In this document: positions 17,325 to 25,911 of the stretch, in pieces
Layout: each line of letters starts with the position of its first letter
How positions within the stretch are numbered: position 1 is the stretch's first letter
Source: Mycolicibacterium goodii
GTDB taxonomy: Bacteria > Actinomycetota > Actinomycetes > Mycobacteriales > Mycobacteriaceae
DNA: 64,000 nt
Reading direction: 5' to 3'
Assembly: GCF_022370755.2 (NCBI RefSeq)
Contig: NZ_CP092364.2
Span: forward strand, 4,836,001-4,900,000
Translations under genes and position numbers: made by a program
The notes under the pieces: model-generated
Seen by the model: only the letters and a program-made list of their open reading frames with translations
Database searches by the model: none
What the model was told of the DNA's origin: nothing

Positions 17325-18422
17325 ATGAGTACGGCGAACCCAATCCGTGTACTCGTCGTCGGTCCAGCTCCCGAGGGTCCGGCCAGCCGCGGGGGCATGG
17401 CCTCGGTCATACGCCTCATGGTCGACAACCCCGACCCGAGATTCACCGTCACGGCGGTGCCGACGTTCGTCGACACCGGCGTCGTGGATCGCCTGCGGAC
17501 CGGGATCCGCGGGATGCTCACGGCCACGGCGGCAATCGCGTTCAACCGCACGGACGTCGTTCACGTCCATCTCTCGCACGGCGGCAGCGTGGTACGAAAA
17601 GCCGTTCCCCTCTTGGCGGCTCGGATCTGCGGGGTGCCCACCATCGTCCACGGCCACAGTTTCAACTTCGCCGCGTGGTACACCCCACTGCCGGCGTCTG
17701 TTCGGCGACTGGTGCGATGGGCCCTGCGCGCCGACCGTTGGTTGGTGCTGGGTCGCGGGCTGGCCGACGAATACCGCCGCTGCCTCCGACTCGACGCGGC
17801 CACCGTCCAGGTTCTCCACAACCCGGTGGTCCTACCGGAGACCCCGCGCCGTCCTCCGTCGGCGACGCGACGGTTGACCGTGCTGGCGCTCGGCAGGCTC
17901 GGACAGCGCAAGGGCACCTATGACCTGTTGTCTGCCATGGAATCACTGCCGGCGCAGACCCGTTCACGAGTTCACCTCCGGCTGGCCGGCGACGGCGACG
18001 TCGAACAGGTACGCGCGCAGGTCGTGGCGCGCGGCCTGGGCGATACCGTCGATGTCCCGGGCTGGCTCGCGCCGCGCGAACGCGACGAGGCGCTGCGGCA
18101 TGCGGACATCTTCGTGCTGCCCAGTTACGACGAAGGACTCCCGATGGCGCTGCTGGAGGCGATGGCGCACGGCATCGTTCCGATCACCACGCCGGTCGGC
18201 GGTATCCCCGAAGCCGTGACCGACGGTGTGCACGGCCTGCTCGTACCTCCGGGTGACCCCATCGCACTCGGCCTGGCCCTGCGACGTCTGGTCGAAAACG
18301 ACGCGTTACGGGACACATTGAGCCGTCAGGCCCGCGTGCAGGCCGCCACGTTCGCCGTTGAGGGCTGGCGCGAGAAACTGGCCGAGGTGTGGAGCAGCGT
18401 CACCGCCCACAAACTCGTGTGA
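17325..18422 (+). CDS. Glycosyltransferase family 4
   Basis: 365 aa. GT-B fold: N-terminal IRVLVVGPAPEGPASRGGMAS, acceptor-side DVVHVHLSHGGSV, hinge then ALGRLGQRKGTYDLLSAM, and the donor-binding ILPSYDEGLPMALLEAMAHG-type signature (VLPSYDEGLPMALLEAMA) with the EX7E glutamates. It retains configuration at the transferred sugar; donor and acceptor are unknown. The start is set by a leaderless-type promoter at 17313. Its 3' end overlaps the convergent glycosyltransferase by 23 bp. Confidence 0.9.
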   Translation: MSTANPIRVLVVGPAPEGPASRGGMASVIRLMVDNPDPRFTVTAVPTFVDTGVVDRLRTGIRGMLTATAAIAFNRTDVVHVHLSHGGSVVRKAVPLLAARICGVPTIVHGHSFNFAAWYTPLPASVRRLVRWALRADRWLVLGRGLADEYRRCLRLDAATVQVLHNPVVLPETPRRPPSATRRLTVLALGRLGQRKGTYDLLSAMESLPAQTRSRVHLRLAGDGDVEQVRAQVVARGLGDTVDVPGWLAPRERDEALRHADIFVLPSYDEGLPMALLEAMAHGIVPITTPVGGIPEAVTDGVHGLLVPPGDPIALGLALRRLVENDALRDTLSRQARVQAATFAVEGWREKLAEVWSSVTAHKLV

Positions 18423-19422
18423 GCACATCGAGCAGGGCCGCTGCCGACGCGGTCGCGGAGAACGATTGTTCATAGTGTCGCCGGGCCGCGGCACCGCACG
18501 TGACAGCCAGGTCCGGGTCGGCCAGGGCATCGAACACCGCGGTCAGTCCGGCCACGTCGTCGACTCCCACCGGCGCGCACCCCGGCGGCAGGAACTCCGG
18601 TAGGGCACCCATCGGGGATACGACCGGCGTCACACCCAATTGCATGGACAACACCTGAACTCCGCTCTGCGAGGCCCTGCGGTAATGCACCACAGACCCT
18701 TTCGCGCGCGCGAGGATCGGTAGCACATCCGCGTAGCGGAACGGCCCTCGGCGCCACACCACATGTTCCGGCAGCGTGCCCGACCATTCGCCGTCGCCCA
18801 CCAGGATCAACTTGTCGCCGCGCCAACTGCCGCCCGCGACGTGCTCGGACCACGCCCGCAGGCACACATCGACGTTCTTGTAGCCGTTCAACCGGCCGAG
18901 CAGCACGAAATCGCGCCGCTGGGGTGCCGGGACGAACCGGGGCACATCCCGCTCGGCCAGATCGCTGGTCAACGGGACCACGTGTTCGGCCCCCACAGCG
19001 TTCGCGACGTACCGGCTGAAGGCGACCGGATGCGCCGTGCGCGCCCGCCACCCGAACAGCCGACGCTCCCAACGGGGTCGCTCCTCCCCCGCGTCATGCG
19101 GCCGGTCGTCGTGGATGAGCTCGACGCGCGGTGCCCGCGGCGCGAATGCCAGCCAACGCGGGTCGCGGACCAGTTCGCAGACCACGACGTCCGCGCCGAA
19201 TCGCCGCACCTCGATCGCGGCGCGCAGGTGTGCCGGCCACGTCGCCGCCGTCTTCGGGCGCGGGTCGAGGACCAGCTCGTAGTCTGCCGCCGACGCCGAT
19301 GACGGATGTTGGTCGGAGGTGACCAGCAGCACCTGCGCACCCGCGTCGATCAGTGCCTCCGCGTGGATCCGCGCCAACGGCCGCATCCAGGGAGAAAGCC
19401 ACAGCACCCGCAGACCGCTCAT
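18400..19422 (-). CDS. Glycosyltransferase, GT-B/GT4-like
   Basis: 340 aa. N-terminal LRVLWLSPWMRPLARIHAEA is the glycine-poor first strand of a GT-B enzyme; the C-terminal half has RDFVLLGRLNGYKNVDVCLR, a typical GT4 second-domain start, and ASQSGVQVLSMQLGVTPVVS in place of the usual EX7E donor motif, where a Gln/Gly substitution makes the motif atypical. Its ATG overlaps the stop of the upstream GT2-GT4 fusion (ATGA), so it is the third gene of the flippase - fusion - GT operon. It overlaps the convergent gene by 23 bp. Confidence 0.82.
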   Translation of the reverse strand: MSGLRVLWLSPWMRPLARIHAEALIDAGAQVLLVTSDQHPSSASAADYELVLDPRPKTAATWPAHLRAAIEVRRFGADVVVCELVRDPRWLAFAPRAPRVELIHDDRPHDAGEERPRWERRLFGWRARTAHPVAFSRYVANAVGAEHVVPLTSDLAERDVPRFVPAPQRRDFVLLGRLNGYKNVDVCLRAWSEHVAGGSWRGDKLILVGDGEWSGTLPEHVVWRRGPFRYADVLPILARAKGSVVHYRRASQSGVQVLSMQLGVTPVVSPMGALPEFLPPGCAPVGVDDVAGLTAVFDALADPDLAVTCGAAARRHYEQSFSATASAAALLDVLTRVCGR

Positions 19423-21407
19423 CCGAACACCGCCGTCAGGGCAGTCTCGTAGGCGTCAGCCATCGCCTCGACGGTGTAGTGCGCGGACATGCGCTCGAAC
19501 CCGTTGTCTCCCAACGACGGCCAGGTCTGCGGGCGCTGCAGCGCGCTGTCGAGCGCGGCCCGCCAGCCGGACACCGAGATGTCCTCGACGAGGATCCCGG
19601 CCCGTCCGCCGTCCAGCATGTCCCCCACCGAGCACACAGCCGAGGCCGCCACCGGGATACGCCGGGCCATGGCCTCCAGGATCACCAGGGGGAAGGCCTC
19701 CGATCGGCTTGGCACGCACAGCAGATCGCAGTCGGCGAGCGCCTCGTCCGGGCCCGCCGCCCAGCCCCGCCACGCCACACGGTCCGCGAGGTCTGCGGGC
19801 GTGCGGGCCTGCAGTTCGGCGCGGTCCGGTCCGTCACCGAAAATCGACAACCGCCAAGGCAGTTCACGCAGACCGTCGAGGGCATCGATCAGCACGTGCG
19901 GGTTCTTGTGTTTCACGATCCGGCTCAACATCACAAGGTGAGGTGTGTCGCTCACCGGGGGGCGCCGCGGCACCGCGGCCAGATCAGCCTGGCTCGCAAC
20001 ACCGTTGGGGGCGAGGAACGTCCGCGTGCCGAGGCGTTGGTGCCGCGTCGCATCGTCCCAGTGCCGTGGGGACAAGGCGATGAAGCCGTCCGATCGCCGC
20101 ATGGCCGCGGCCAACGGCGTCGAGTATGTCGGTCCCTCCGGTTCGGGGGGTATGTGCGCGGCGACGAGCCAGCGGCGGTCGGAGCCCAGGGAACGCCACA
20201 GCGTCGCGAATCCGGTTTCGGTGTTGGTGTCCCCGCTGATCACCACGGCACGGCGAGATCCGGTGTCGAGCACGGGCGCCCACCAGGGTTGACGCACGAC
20301 CCGCACCGAGGCGGGTAATTCGGAGACCAGCGGCCCGAACCTCTGCATACAGGCGATGGTGACCTCGTAGCCGCGCCGGTCCAGTTCCCGGGCCAGCAGC
20401 ACGTGTTGACGTTCCGCGCCACCGAACACCAGCCGGTTGGTCGTGATGATGACCGCGGGACGCGAACTGCCCGGCGTGCGGAGCGCGGCGCGTCGCCGGC
20501 GCGCCGAACGCTGGACCCGATCGAGTACCGATGTACCGGCCAGATAGATGTCGGCGGCCGTCACCCCCTTGTCGAGCTCGAGGTTCAGGGCGATGTTGGC
20601 GCGCAGCAGGTCTCTGGACCGTGTGCCGGCCTGCGGATCACGGGCCACCGTGCCGTGTCCGGTGTGGACGACACCCGGCTCGTCGACGAGTTCGAGCGTC
20701 CATCCCGCCCTGCGGGCACGCCGCTGCCAGTCGGACTCTTCGCCGTAGAGGAAGAATTCCTCGTCGAAGCAGCCGACCGCCTGCCAGGCGTCGCGGCTGA
20801 CGGCAAGGCACGCACCGGTGAGGTATCCGTCCACCGAATCGGGCTGCGTCGCATAGAGTTCGGACAGCCACGTACCTCGGAGCCGATCGGCGTATCCGGC
20901 CCGCGACACCAGCGCACGGACCACGCTGTGCTCTCGGTGCGCAACGTCCCAGGGTCGGTGCCTGGACCGGTCGGCGGCCGCATCCTCCACCAGCGGAGCG
21001 GCGGCGGCCACGCCGGGCCGGGTCAATGCCTGCAGGGTCCCGGTCAGCGGACCCTGCAGAACGGCATCGGGATTGAGGAGCAGCAGGTTGTGCTCGGGGA
21101 CGTCGGCGGCAAGAGCGTTGACCGCCGCGGCGAACCCGATGTTCGCCGATCCCCTGCGCCAGCGCACCTCGGGATGGTCCGAGACCACGGTGTCCATACC
21201 CGGATAGCCTGCCGGGGAGTTGTCCCAGACCAGAACCCGCAGCTGGGGCAGGTGCCTGGTGACCGCTGCGAGACAGTCCGCGAGCAGGTCAGGGTTGCGG
21301 TAGGCGACGATGAGCACCGCCGTGTCACGCGCCGGTGCCGTTCTGGCCGGGGGCAGCGGCACGTGGTAGCGGGCGGGCAGATACGCCCGGTCGAGTTCAC
21401 GGGTCAT
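19419..21407 (-). CDS. Bifunctional glycosyltransferase, GT2-GT4 fusion
   Basis: 662 aa. The ATG at 21407 overlaps the flippase stop as ATGA; upstream codons are a fortuitous extension into the flippase. Residues ~25-280 form a rhamnosyltransferase-like GT2 domain (AVLIVAYRNPDLLADCLAAV, VLVWDNSPAGY, LLLNPDAVLQG, GACLAVSRDAW, FFLYGEESDWQRRARRAG). Residues ~320-660 form a GT4 domain (VFGGAERQHVLLARELDRRG, LVMLSRIVKHKNPHVLIDAL, CVPSRSEAFPLVILEAMARR). Fusion suggests two consecutive sugar additions to the lipid-linked unit on the cytoplasmic face. Confidence 0.9.
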   Translation of the reverse strand: MTRELDRAYLPARYHVPLPPARTAPARDTAVLIVAYRNPDLLADCLAAVTRHLPQLRVLVWDNSPAGYPGMDTVVSDHPEVRWRRGSANIGFAAAVNALAADVPEHNLLLLNPDAVLQGPLTGTLQALTRPGVAAAAPLVEDAAADRSRHRPWDVAHREHSVVRALVSRAGYADRLRGTWLSELYATQPDSVDGYLTGACLAVSRDAWQAVGCFDEEFFLYGEESDWQRRARRAGWTLELVDEPGVVHTGHGTVARDPQAGTRSRDLLRANIALNLELDKGVTAADIYLAGTSVLDRVQRSARRRRAALRTPGSSRPAVIITTNRLVFGGAERQHVLLARELDRRGYEVTIACMQRFGPLVSELPASVRVVRQPWWAPVLDTGSRRAVVISGDTNTETGFATLWRSLGSDRRWLVAAHIPPEPEGPTYSTPLAAAMRRSDGFIALSPRHWDDATRHQRLGTRTFLAPNGVASQADLAAVPRRPPVSDTPHLVMLSRIVKHKNPHVLIDALDGLRELPWRLSIFGDGPDRAELQARTPADLADRVAWRGWAAGPDEALADCDLLCVPSRSEAFPLVILEAMARRIPVAASAVCSVGDMLDGGRAGILVEDISVSGWRAALDSALQRPQTWPSLGDNGFERMSAHYTVEAMADAYETALTAVFG

Positions 21408-22810
21408 GTCTTCTCCGTCAGCAAGGCGCGAATCACGCGCGGTGTCACCGGTCCCACAAGGAGATTCACCCCCAGGTACACCGCGGCGGCACACAGGAGC
21501 GCCAGCACCACAGGGCCGTTCTGCAGTGAGATCGCCACGACCGCCGCCGCACCCAGCGGAATCGTCAGCCGTAGCGCGAACATCAGCGGCGTACGGTACG
21601 GCGTGATCCGGCTGAGCCGCCAACTCACCACGAGCAGCCCGACCGCTTCCGCGACGATCAGCGCCGCGCCGGCACCCACCGCGCCGTACCGGGGGGCCAG
21701 GACGATGTTGAGCGTGATGTTCCCGAGCAGATTGATCAGGTTGAGCCGGAACAGGAAAACCTGATCGTGCGCCGCGAACAGCGCTTGGCTGATCGCGGCG
21801 TTGACGAACGTGAGCGCGACCGCCACGAACAGCAGCGCCAGTGCGACTCCGCCGTGTGCCCCGAATTCCGATGATCCGACCAGTTCCACGATCGGTTGCG
21901 CCAGCACGATCCCGACCACGGCGACCGGCGCCCCGAGGAACAGCATCGACTCGACCGACCGGGAGACGAACCGGGCGAACTCGTTGCGGTCCACGGCGAA
22001 CGAATGGGTGGCCGCCGACAGGGTCGACGACTGGAAGAACGTGGACAACACCGACAGCGTGAACGCCAACGTGTATGCGAGGCCGTACACCCCGACCTGG
22101 TCCGGTGTGCTGCGCAGACTCAAGATCACACCGTCGGCGCGCCAGTAGAGCACCGCGATGATCAGCACACCGGTCTGCGGCAGGCTCTCACGCAACAGGT
22201 CCCAGCTTTCCGACAACGAGAACACCGGCCGCCAATCGATCATCCGCGACGCAGCCAGGCCCTGGATGAGCAGCACCACCGCAGGTGGAACCAGCTGCAC
22301 CACCGCGAACCACACGATGTCTGCGTCCACGGTGACCAGCAGCACCGTCGCGGCCAGCGACGCCACCCGGCTCACCAGGTCCGACCAGGCAACGGCGCCG
22401 AACCGCACCCGCGCCAGGAAGACCGGCTCGAAACAGCTGCTTATGGTCGTCAGGATCAAGCTGCACGACACGATGAGAACCATCGTGACGACTTCGTGCT
22501 GTCCCCGGTAGACCAGAACCCCCGACACCGCGGCAACCCCGAACAGCGGCACACAATAGATCAGCGACATCCCGGAATTCACGCGGACCAGCCGGGCCAG
22601 ATCGCTTTTCCCGGCCGAGACCCGGCGCACCACGACCGCGCCGATGCCGAGCTCGGTGAGGCTGGTCCACAGGCCCACGAACACGATCGCGGTGGTCAGA
22701 TGCCCATAGCCGGACGGCCCGAGGTAGCGGGTGGTGATCGCGACCGTGAGCATCGACGCCACCATGCCGAGCGCGCGAAAGATCAGCTGCTGACTGAATG
22801 CCCGCGCCAT
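21404..22810 (-). CDS. Lipid-linked oligosaccharide flippase, Wzx/MOP family
   Basis: 468 aa from ATG 22810, with 12-14 hydrophobic spans and short charged loops, the polysaccharide-transport layout (QLIFRALGMVASMLTVAITT; RYLGPSGYGHLTTAIVFVGL; APRYGAVGAGAALIVAEAVG near the C-terminus). The conserved RYLGPxxYG turn after span 2 is typical of Wzx proteins. It would move the undecaprenyl-linked repeat unit across the plasma membrane. An upstream ATG would overlap the divergent glycosyltransferase, so 22810 is preferred. It starts a three-gene ATGA-coupled operon with the GT fusion and the GT4-like gene. Confidence 0.9.
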   Translation of the reverse strand: MARAFSQQLIFRALGMVASMLTVAITTRYLGPSGYGHLTTAIVFVGLWTSLTELGIGAVVVRRVSAGKSDLARLVRVNSGMSLIYCVPLFGVAAVSGVLVYRGQHEVVTMVLIVSCSLILTTISSCFEPVFLARVRFGAVAWSDLVSRVASLAATVLLVTVDADIVWFAVVQLVPPAVVLLIQGLAASRMIDWRPVFSLSESWDLLRESLPQTGVLIIAVLYWRADGVILSLRSTPDQVGVYGLAYTLAFTLSVLSTFFQSSTLSAATHSFAVDRNEFARFVSRSVESMLFLGAPVAVVGIVLAQPIVELVGSSEFGAHGGVALALLFVAVALTFVNAAISQALFAAHDQVFLFRLNLINLLGNITLNIVLAPRYGAVGAGAALIVAEAVGLLVVSWRLSRITPYRTPLMFALRLTIPLGAAAVVAISLQNGPVVLALLCAAAVYLGVNLLVGPVTPRVIRALLTEKT

Positions 22811-22863
22811 CGCGCGGTTGGAGACCCGGCTCGAAACCGTCGGCCCACCGTCGGCGACGCTGT

Positions 22864-22869
22864 TATCCT
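22864..22869 (+). promoter_or_regulatory. -10-like element between divergent glycan genes
   Basis: TATCCT lies 33 bp upstream of the glycosyltransferase ATG at 22903, which has a GGAG ribosome-binding site (CCGGAGCCCG). The 92-bp gap to the flippase must hold both promoters. The opposite strand reads AGGATAAC, a weaker element for the flippase. Confidence 0.3.
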
Positions 22870-22902
22870 CAGCGAGTTCAGCGATACCCGAACCGGAGCC
22901 CG

Positions 22903-23961
22903 ATGCGCGCGTACATACCACTGCCGAACGGTCTTTCCGCAACAGTCTGGGGAGAGCGGCACCGCCGCGGCGAGGTTCCGGACGCTTCACCGTACGGCCT
23001 CCACAAACTGGCCGACCACGGTATCGACGTCACCTTCGGTGAAATCAGCGCGGGACGTGCGGTCCAACGTGTGGCGGCGTCGGTGCGCTACCGCACCGCG
23101 GGACTCGAACTCGTCGAAGGGCTGGTCGCGATGCGCGAAAGCCGCCGCGCGGACGCTGTTCTCGCGTACGACGAGCGGACCGGTGTGCCCGCGGCGCTGC
23201 TGCGTGGCGGGCGCCGCATACCGGTGGTGCTCGGTATCGGCTGGCTGACGCACCGGGCGGGCTCCCCGCGTGTCCATGCGGCGCTGGCGCGCCGGGCCAT
23301 GCTGCGCGCCGCATCGGTGTTCACGCAGTGTGAACCGGTGCTGTCCCTGTTGCATCACGAGTGGGGTGTTCCGCGCGCGCGGCTTCACTACCTGCCGGTC
23401 GGTATCGACACCGACTTCTATCCGATTCAGCCGCAACCTGATCCGGACTCCCTTGTGGTCGTCAGCGCCGGCGAGGACCGTTACCGCGACCACGCGCTGC
23501 TGGTCTCGGCGGTGTCGCGGCTGCAAGCCACTCATCATGGCCTTCGCCTCGAACTCGCCACGGGACTTCCGGTCGATCTCCCGTCGAGCCTGGGGACGCT
23601 GTACCGCGGCCGCATGGACGGCAAGATGCGCCACCTGTACCGCCGGGCGCGCGTGGTGGCGATCGCGCTGAAGCCCACATTCAGCGGTTCCGGTCTCACC
23701 GTCGCGTTGGAGGCGATGTCGAGCGGGCGACCGGTGGTGATGACCGACAATCCGGGCATCGCCGACTATATCGAGCACGGTGTCACCGGCTTGCTCGTGC
23801 CACCCGGAGATGTCGACGCATTCGCCGCGGCCATCGGTGAGCTGCTGTCGGACCCGGCCCGGTGTGCCGAGATGGGGGCGGCCGCCGCGGTCAGAGCGCG
23901 GCGCGAGTTCACCTCCACGGTCATGGCCGCCAACCTCGCGGCTCTGGTGCATACGGCATGA
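22903..23961 (+). CDS. Glycosyltransferase family 4
   Basis: 352 aa from ATG 22903 with GGAG upstream. N-terminus MRAYIPLPNGLSATVWGERH, then VLAYDERTGVPAALL, IGWLTHRAGSP, and the donor domain SLVVVSAGEDRYRDHALLVSA and IALKPTFSGSGLTVALEAMSSG with the EX7E-type glutamate followed by GVTGLLVPPGDVDAFAAAI. It is a retaining GT-B enzyme with unknown sugar specificity. It is transcribed alone on the plus strand between two minus-strand operons; its 3' end overlaps the WecG gene by 41 bp. Confidence 0.88.
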   Translation: MRAYIPLPNGLSATVWGERHRRGEVPDASPYGLHKLADHGIDVTFGEISAGRAVQRVAASVRYRTAGLELVEGLVAMRESRRADAVLAYDERTGVPAALLRGGRRIPVVLGIGWLTHRAGSPRVHAALARRAMLRAASVFTQCEPVLSLLHHEWGVPRARLHYLPVGIDTDFYPIQPQPDPDSLVVVSAGEDRYRDHALLVSAVSRLQATHHGLRLELATGLPVDLPSSLGTLYRGRMDGKMRHLYRRARVVAIALKPTFSGSGLTVALEAMSSGRPVVMTDNPGIADYIEHGVTGLLVPPGDVDAFAAAIGELLSDPARCAEMGAAAAVRARREFTSTVMAANLAALVHTA

Positions 23962-24745
23962 CCAGGTCTGCGTGCCGCAGCCGCAGCAGCGCCGGCGGAC
24001 CCTGCACGAGGTAGCGGCGTGCCAGGCGCTGCGGTTCCTGACGCAGGCGGTAGAGCCACTCCAGCCCATTCTGCCGATAGAAGTCGGGCGCCCGGTCGAC
24101 CACCCCGGCAAGGAAATCCGCCGCCGCGCCGAACGCGAGGAACACCGTGGCACCGGTTTCGGCAGCGTGCTGTTGAACCCACCGCTCCTGACGAGGTTTC
24201 CCCAATCCCACGACCAGTACCCGGACACCGGTTGCCCGGATCTCGGCGGCCAACTCCGCAGAGGCACCGGGCGACTCCACGACGCTGCGGCTCGGGCTCC
24301 AGAATCCCGCGGGTGCGGCATCCGGATAGCGCTGTGCCAACTGCCTTTTGAGCCGTCGGTGCATCGCGGCGGTACCACCGAGAAATCCGACCTGCACGTC
24401 GTTCTGGACACTGACGTCGAGAATCGGCTCGAGCAGATCCGCACCGGTGACCCGTGGCCAGGTGCCGGCGACGAGCCGTGAACCACGCCACGCCACCGGG
24501 GCGCCGTCGGCCAGCCACAGCCACTGCGGCCCGCCGTCGCCGTCACCGCAGGCGTCGTCATCCCCGTCGACGGTCTCCGACCGGAAATGGTGGAGGTGGT
24601 CCAGATTGACCGAGCCGATCGCGAGTTGCGGTGATCCCGATATCGCGGTCAGACTCGCGACCAGTGCGATCACCTCCGCCGCGGTGTATCGGGTCACAAC
24701 GGTGCCACACACCCGCATGGCGGGCTTTTCAATCGTGGTCAGCAA
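23921..24745 (-). CDS. WecG/TagA/CpsF-family glycosyltransferase
   Basis: 274 aa. GT26 signatures: AIGSVNLDHLHHFR (the NaeH-like strand), LADGAPVAWRGSRL, TWPRVTGADLLEPIL, VGFLGGTAAMHRRLKRQL, VLVVGLGKPRQERWVQQH, and a C-terminal amphipathic stretch EWLYRLRQEPQRLARRYL that in TagA-type enzymes contacts the membrane. These enzymes add the second sugar to undecaprenyl-PP-linked monosaccharide, commonly ManNAc or a relative. An Asp-rich insert (DGDDDACGDGDG) sits before the DG motif. It probably follows the initiating transferase in the pathway. Confidence 0.9.
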   Translation of the reverse strand: MLTTIEKPAMRVCGTVVTRYTAAEVIALVASLTAISGSPQLAIGSVNLDHLHHFRSETVDGDDDACGDGDGGPQWLWLADGAPVAWRGSRLVAGTWPRVTGADLLEPILDVSVQNDVQVGFLGGTAAMHRRLKRQLAQRYPDAAPAGFWSPSRSVVESPGASAELAAEIRATGVRVLVVGLGKPRQERWVQQHAAETGATVFLAFGAAADFLAGVVDRAPDFYRQNGLEWLYRLRQEPQRLARRYLVQGPPALLRLRHADLVMPYAPEPRGWRP

Positions 24746-25098
24746 CGCAAGAAGCCTTTCTTCGATGCCGCAGGTCTGCGCGCAATGGCTTCATCATGGC
24801 AAACATCTGTCGAGATACGCGAGTCATCTTCTACGATCAATCTAAATATCGCAAACGAAAATTTCGGCAAACTCCGGACGCCAGGTGCGCGGGCCCGCTC
24901 CACGGTCAACCGCATAACCTGCACAAACGAAGATTTCCACCACTGACATCGCGGTGCCCATCACTGGCAAAGCAGTTTTGGTCGCCACGATCGGCGATGG
25001 CAGGCAATCCGGCGCCCGTTGCCATTTTCGGTCAAGCCACTAGTATCAACGAGCAGTACCCGGGGATTCACGCGCACACACCACATGCAGAGGCCGCT
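24746..25098. promoter_or_regulatory. AT-richer divergent regulatory region before wzz
   Basis: This 353-bp gap has visibly lower GC than the flanks and no convincing gene. It contains a perfect palindrome CGAAA-A-TTTCG (24856-24866) and, for the plus strand, a TAGTAT -10-like element (25041-25046) about 55 bp upstream of the chosen wzz-like start. It probably carries the promoters of both wecG and the wzz-wzy-lipoprotein operon. Confidence 0.4.
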
Positions 25099-25911
25099 TT
25101 GAACGTTGCCCAGTTCCTCCGATCGCTCCTTCGGCGACCGATCGCCCTGATGCTTTTGGCAATGTCTGTCGCCGTTGCCGGATACGCGGGCTTCACGTCG
25201 ACGTCGGCGACGTACGAATCCACCGCCGTTGCGGTCGTGATACCGCCCGGAAGTGGCTCAACCGATGCCATGCTGAATCCACTCATCAATCTGGATAATG
25301 ACATGGCACAGCTTGCCGCAGTTGTGGCAACTTCGATTCAAGCCGAAGGCGGTGTTGCCGCAGCAACCGGAGCGGGCGGTACCGGCAACTTCACGGTCGA
25401 TACCATCTACGGCGACGCTTCGATGTACGCCCAGTTGTCCTCGCAACTTGTGATCACGGCGCAAGGGCCCGATCCGGAATCCGCGCGCAGTGCGGCCGCG
25501 GCGCTGGTCGAATATGCCCGCACCTGTCTCAACAAGCTGCAACTCGACTCAGCGGTACCCGTGGTGAACAACGCACTGCTCATCCCATCCGTCGAACCGA
25601 GCGACGGAACCAAGATCCCGACCAGCGGTGTGCGCGCCGCCGCGTCGTATGCACTCGGTGCGGCGCTCATCTGCCTGCTGATACTCATGATCGTCGACGC
25701 CATCCGCGAAGTGGTCCGCAGGCGCCGCCGGCCAGCTGCCCCGGAGCGGCCCGATGACCCGGATCCGGCCCCGTTCACCGACATCGGCGGCGCCGACCTG
25801 GGCGGCGACACCCTGTTCCGCAGCACATCTGCGCTCTACGACCTCACACCGGACGACGACGGCGGTCCGGGTCGGCACCGGCGGAGCGTCGGCATCAATG
25901 ACAACCACTGA
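25099..25911 (+). CDS. Wzz-like polysaccharide chain-length determinant / co-polymerase
   Basis: 270 aa from a TTG at 25099, preceded by AGAGG at 5 bp; an ATG at 24997 (304 aa) is the alternative. Two membrane spans frame an extracytoplasmic domain: RPIALMLLAMSVAVAGYAGF near the N-terminus and AASYALGAALICLLILMIVD near residue 190, followed by an Arg-rich then acidic cytoplasmic tail. This is the PCP layout without a tyrosine-kinase domain. It overlaps the polymerase gene by 14 bp. It should set polymer length together with Wzy. Confidence 0.78.
   Translation: MNVAQFLRSLLRRPIALMLLAMSVAVAGYAGFTSTSATYESTAVAVVIPPGSGSTDAMLNPLINLDNDMAQLAAVVATSIQAEGGVAAATGAGGTGNFTVDTIYGDASMYAQLSSQLVITAQGPDPESARSAAAALVEYARTCLNKLQLDSAVPVVNNALLIPSVEPSDGTKIPTSGVRAAASYALGAALICLLILMIVDAIREVVRRRRRPAAPERPDDPDPAPFTDIGGADLGGDTLFRSTSALYDLTPDDDGGPGRHRRSVGINDNH

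Noticed and set aside
19353..21764. Plus-strand frames opposite the GT2-GT4 fusion and flippase
   Set aside because: Antisense shadows of strongly supported genes; Arg/Pro/Ser-rich sequence only.
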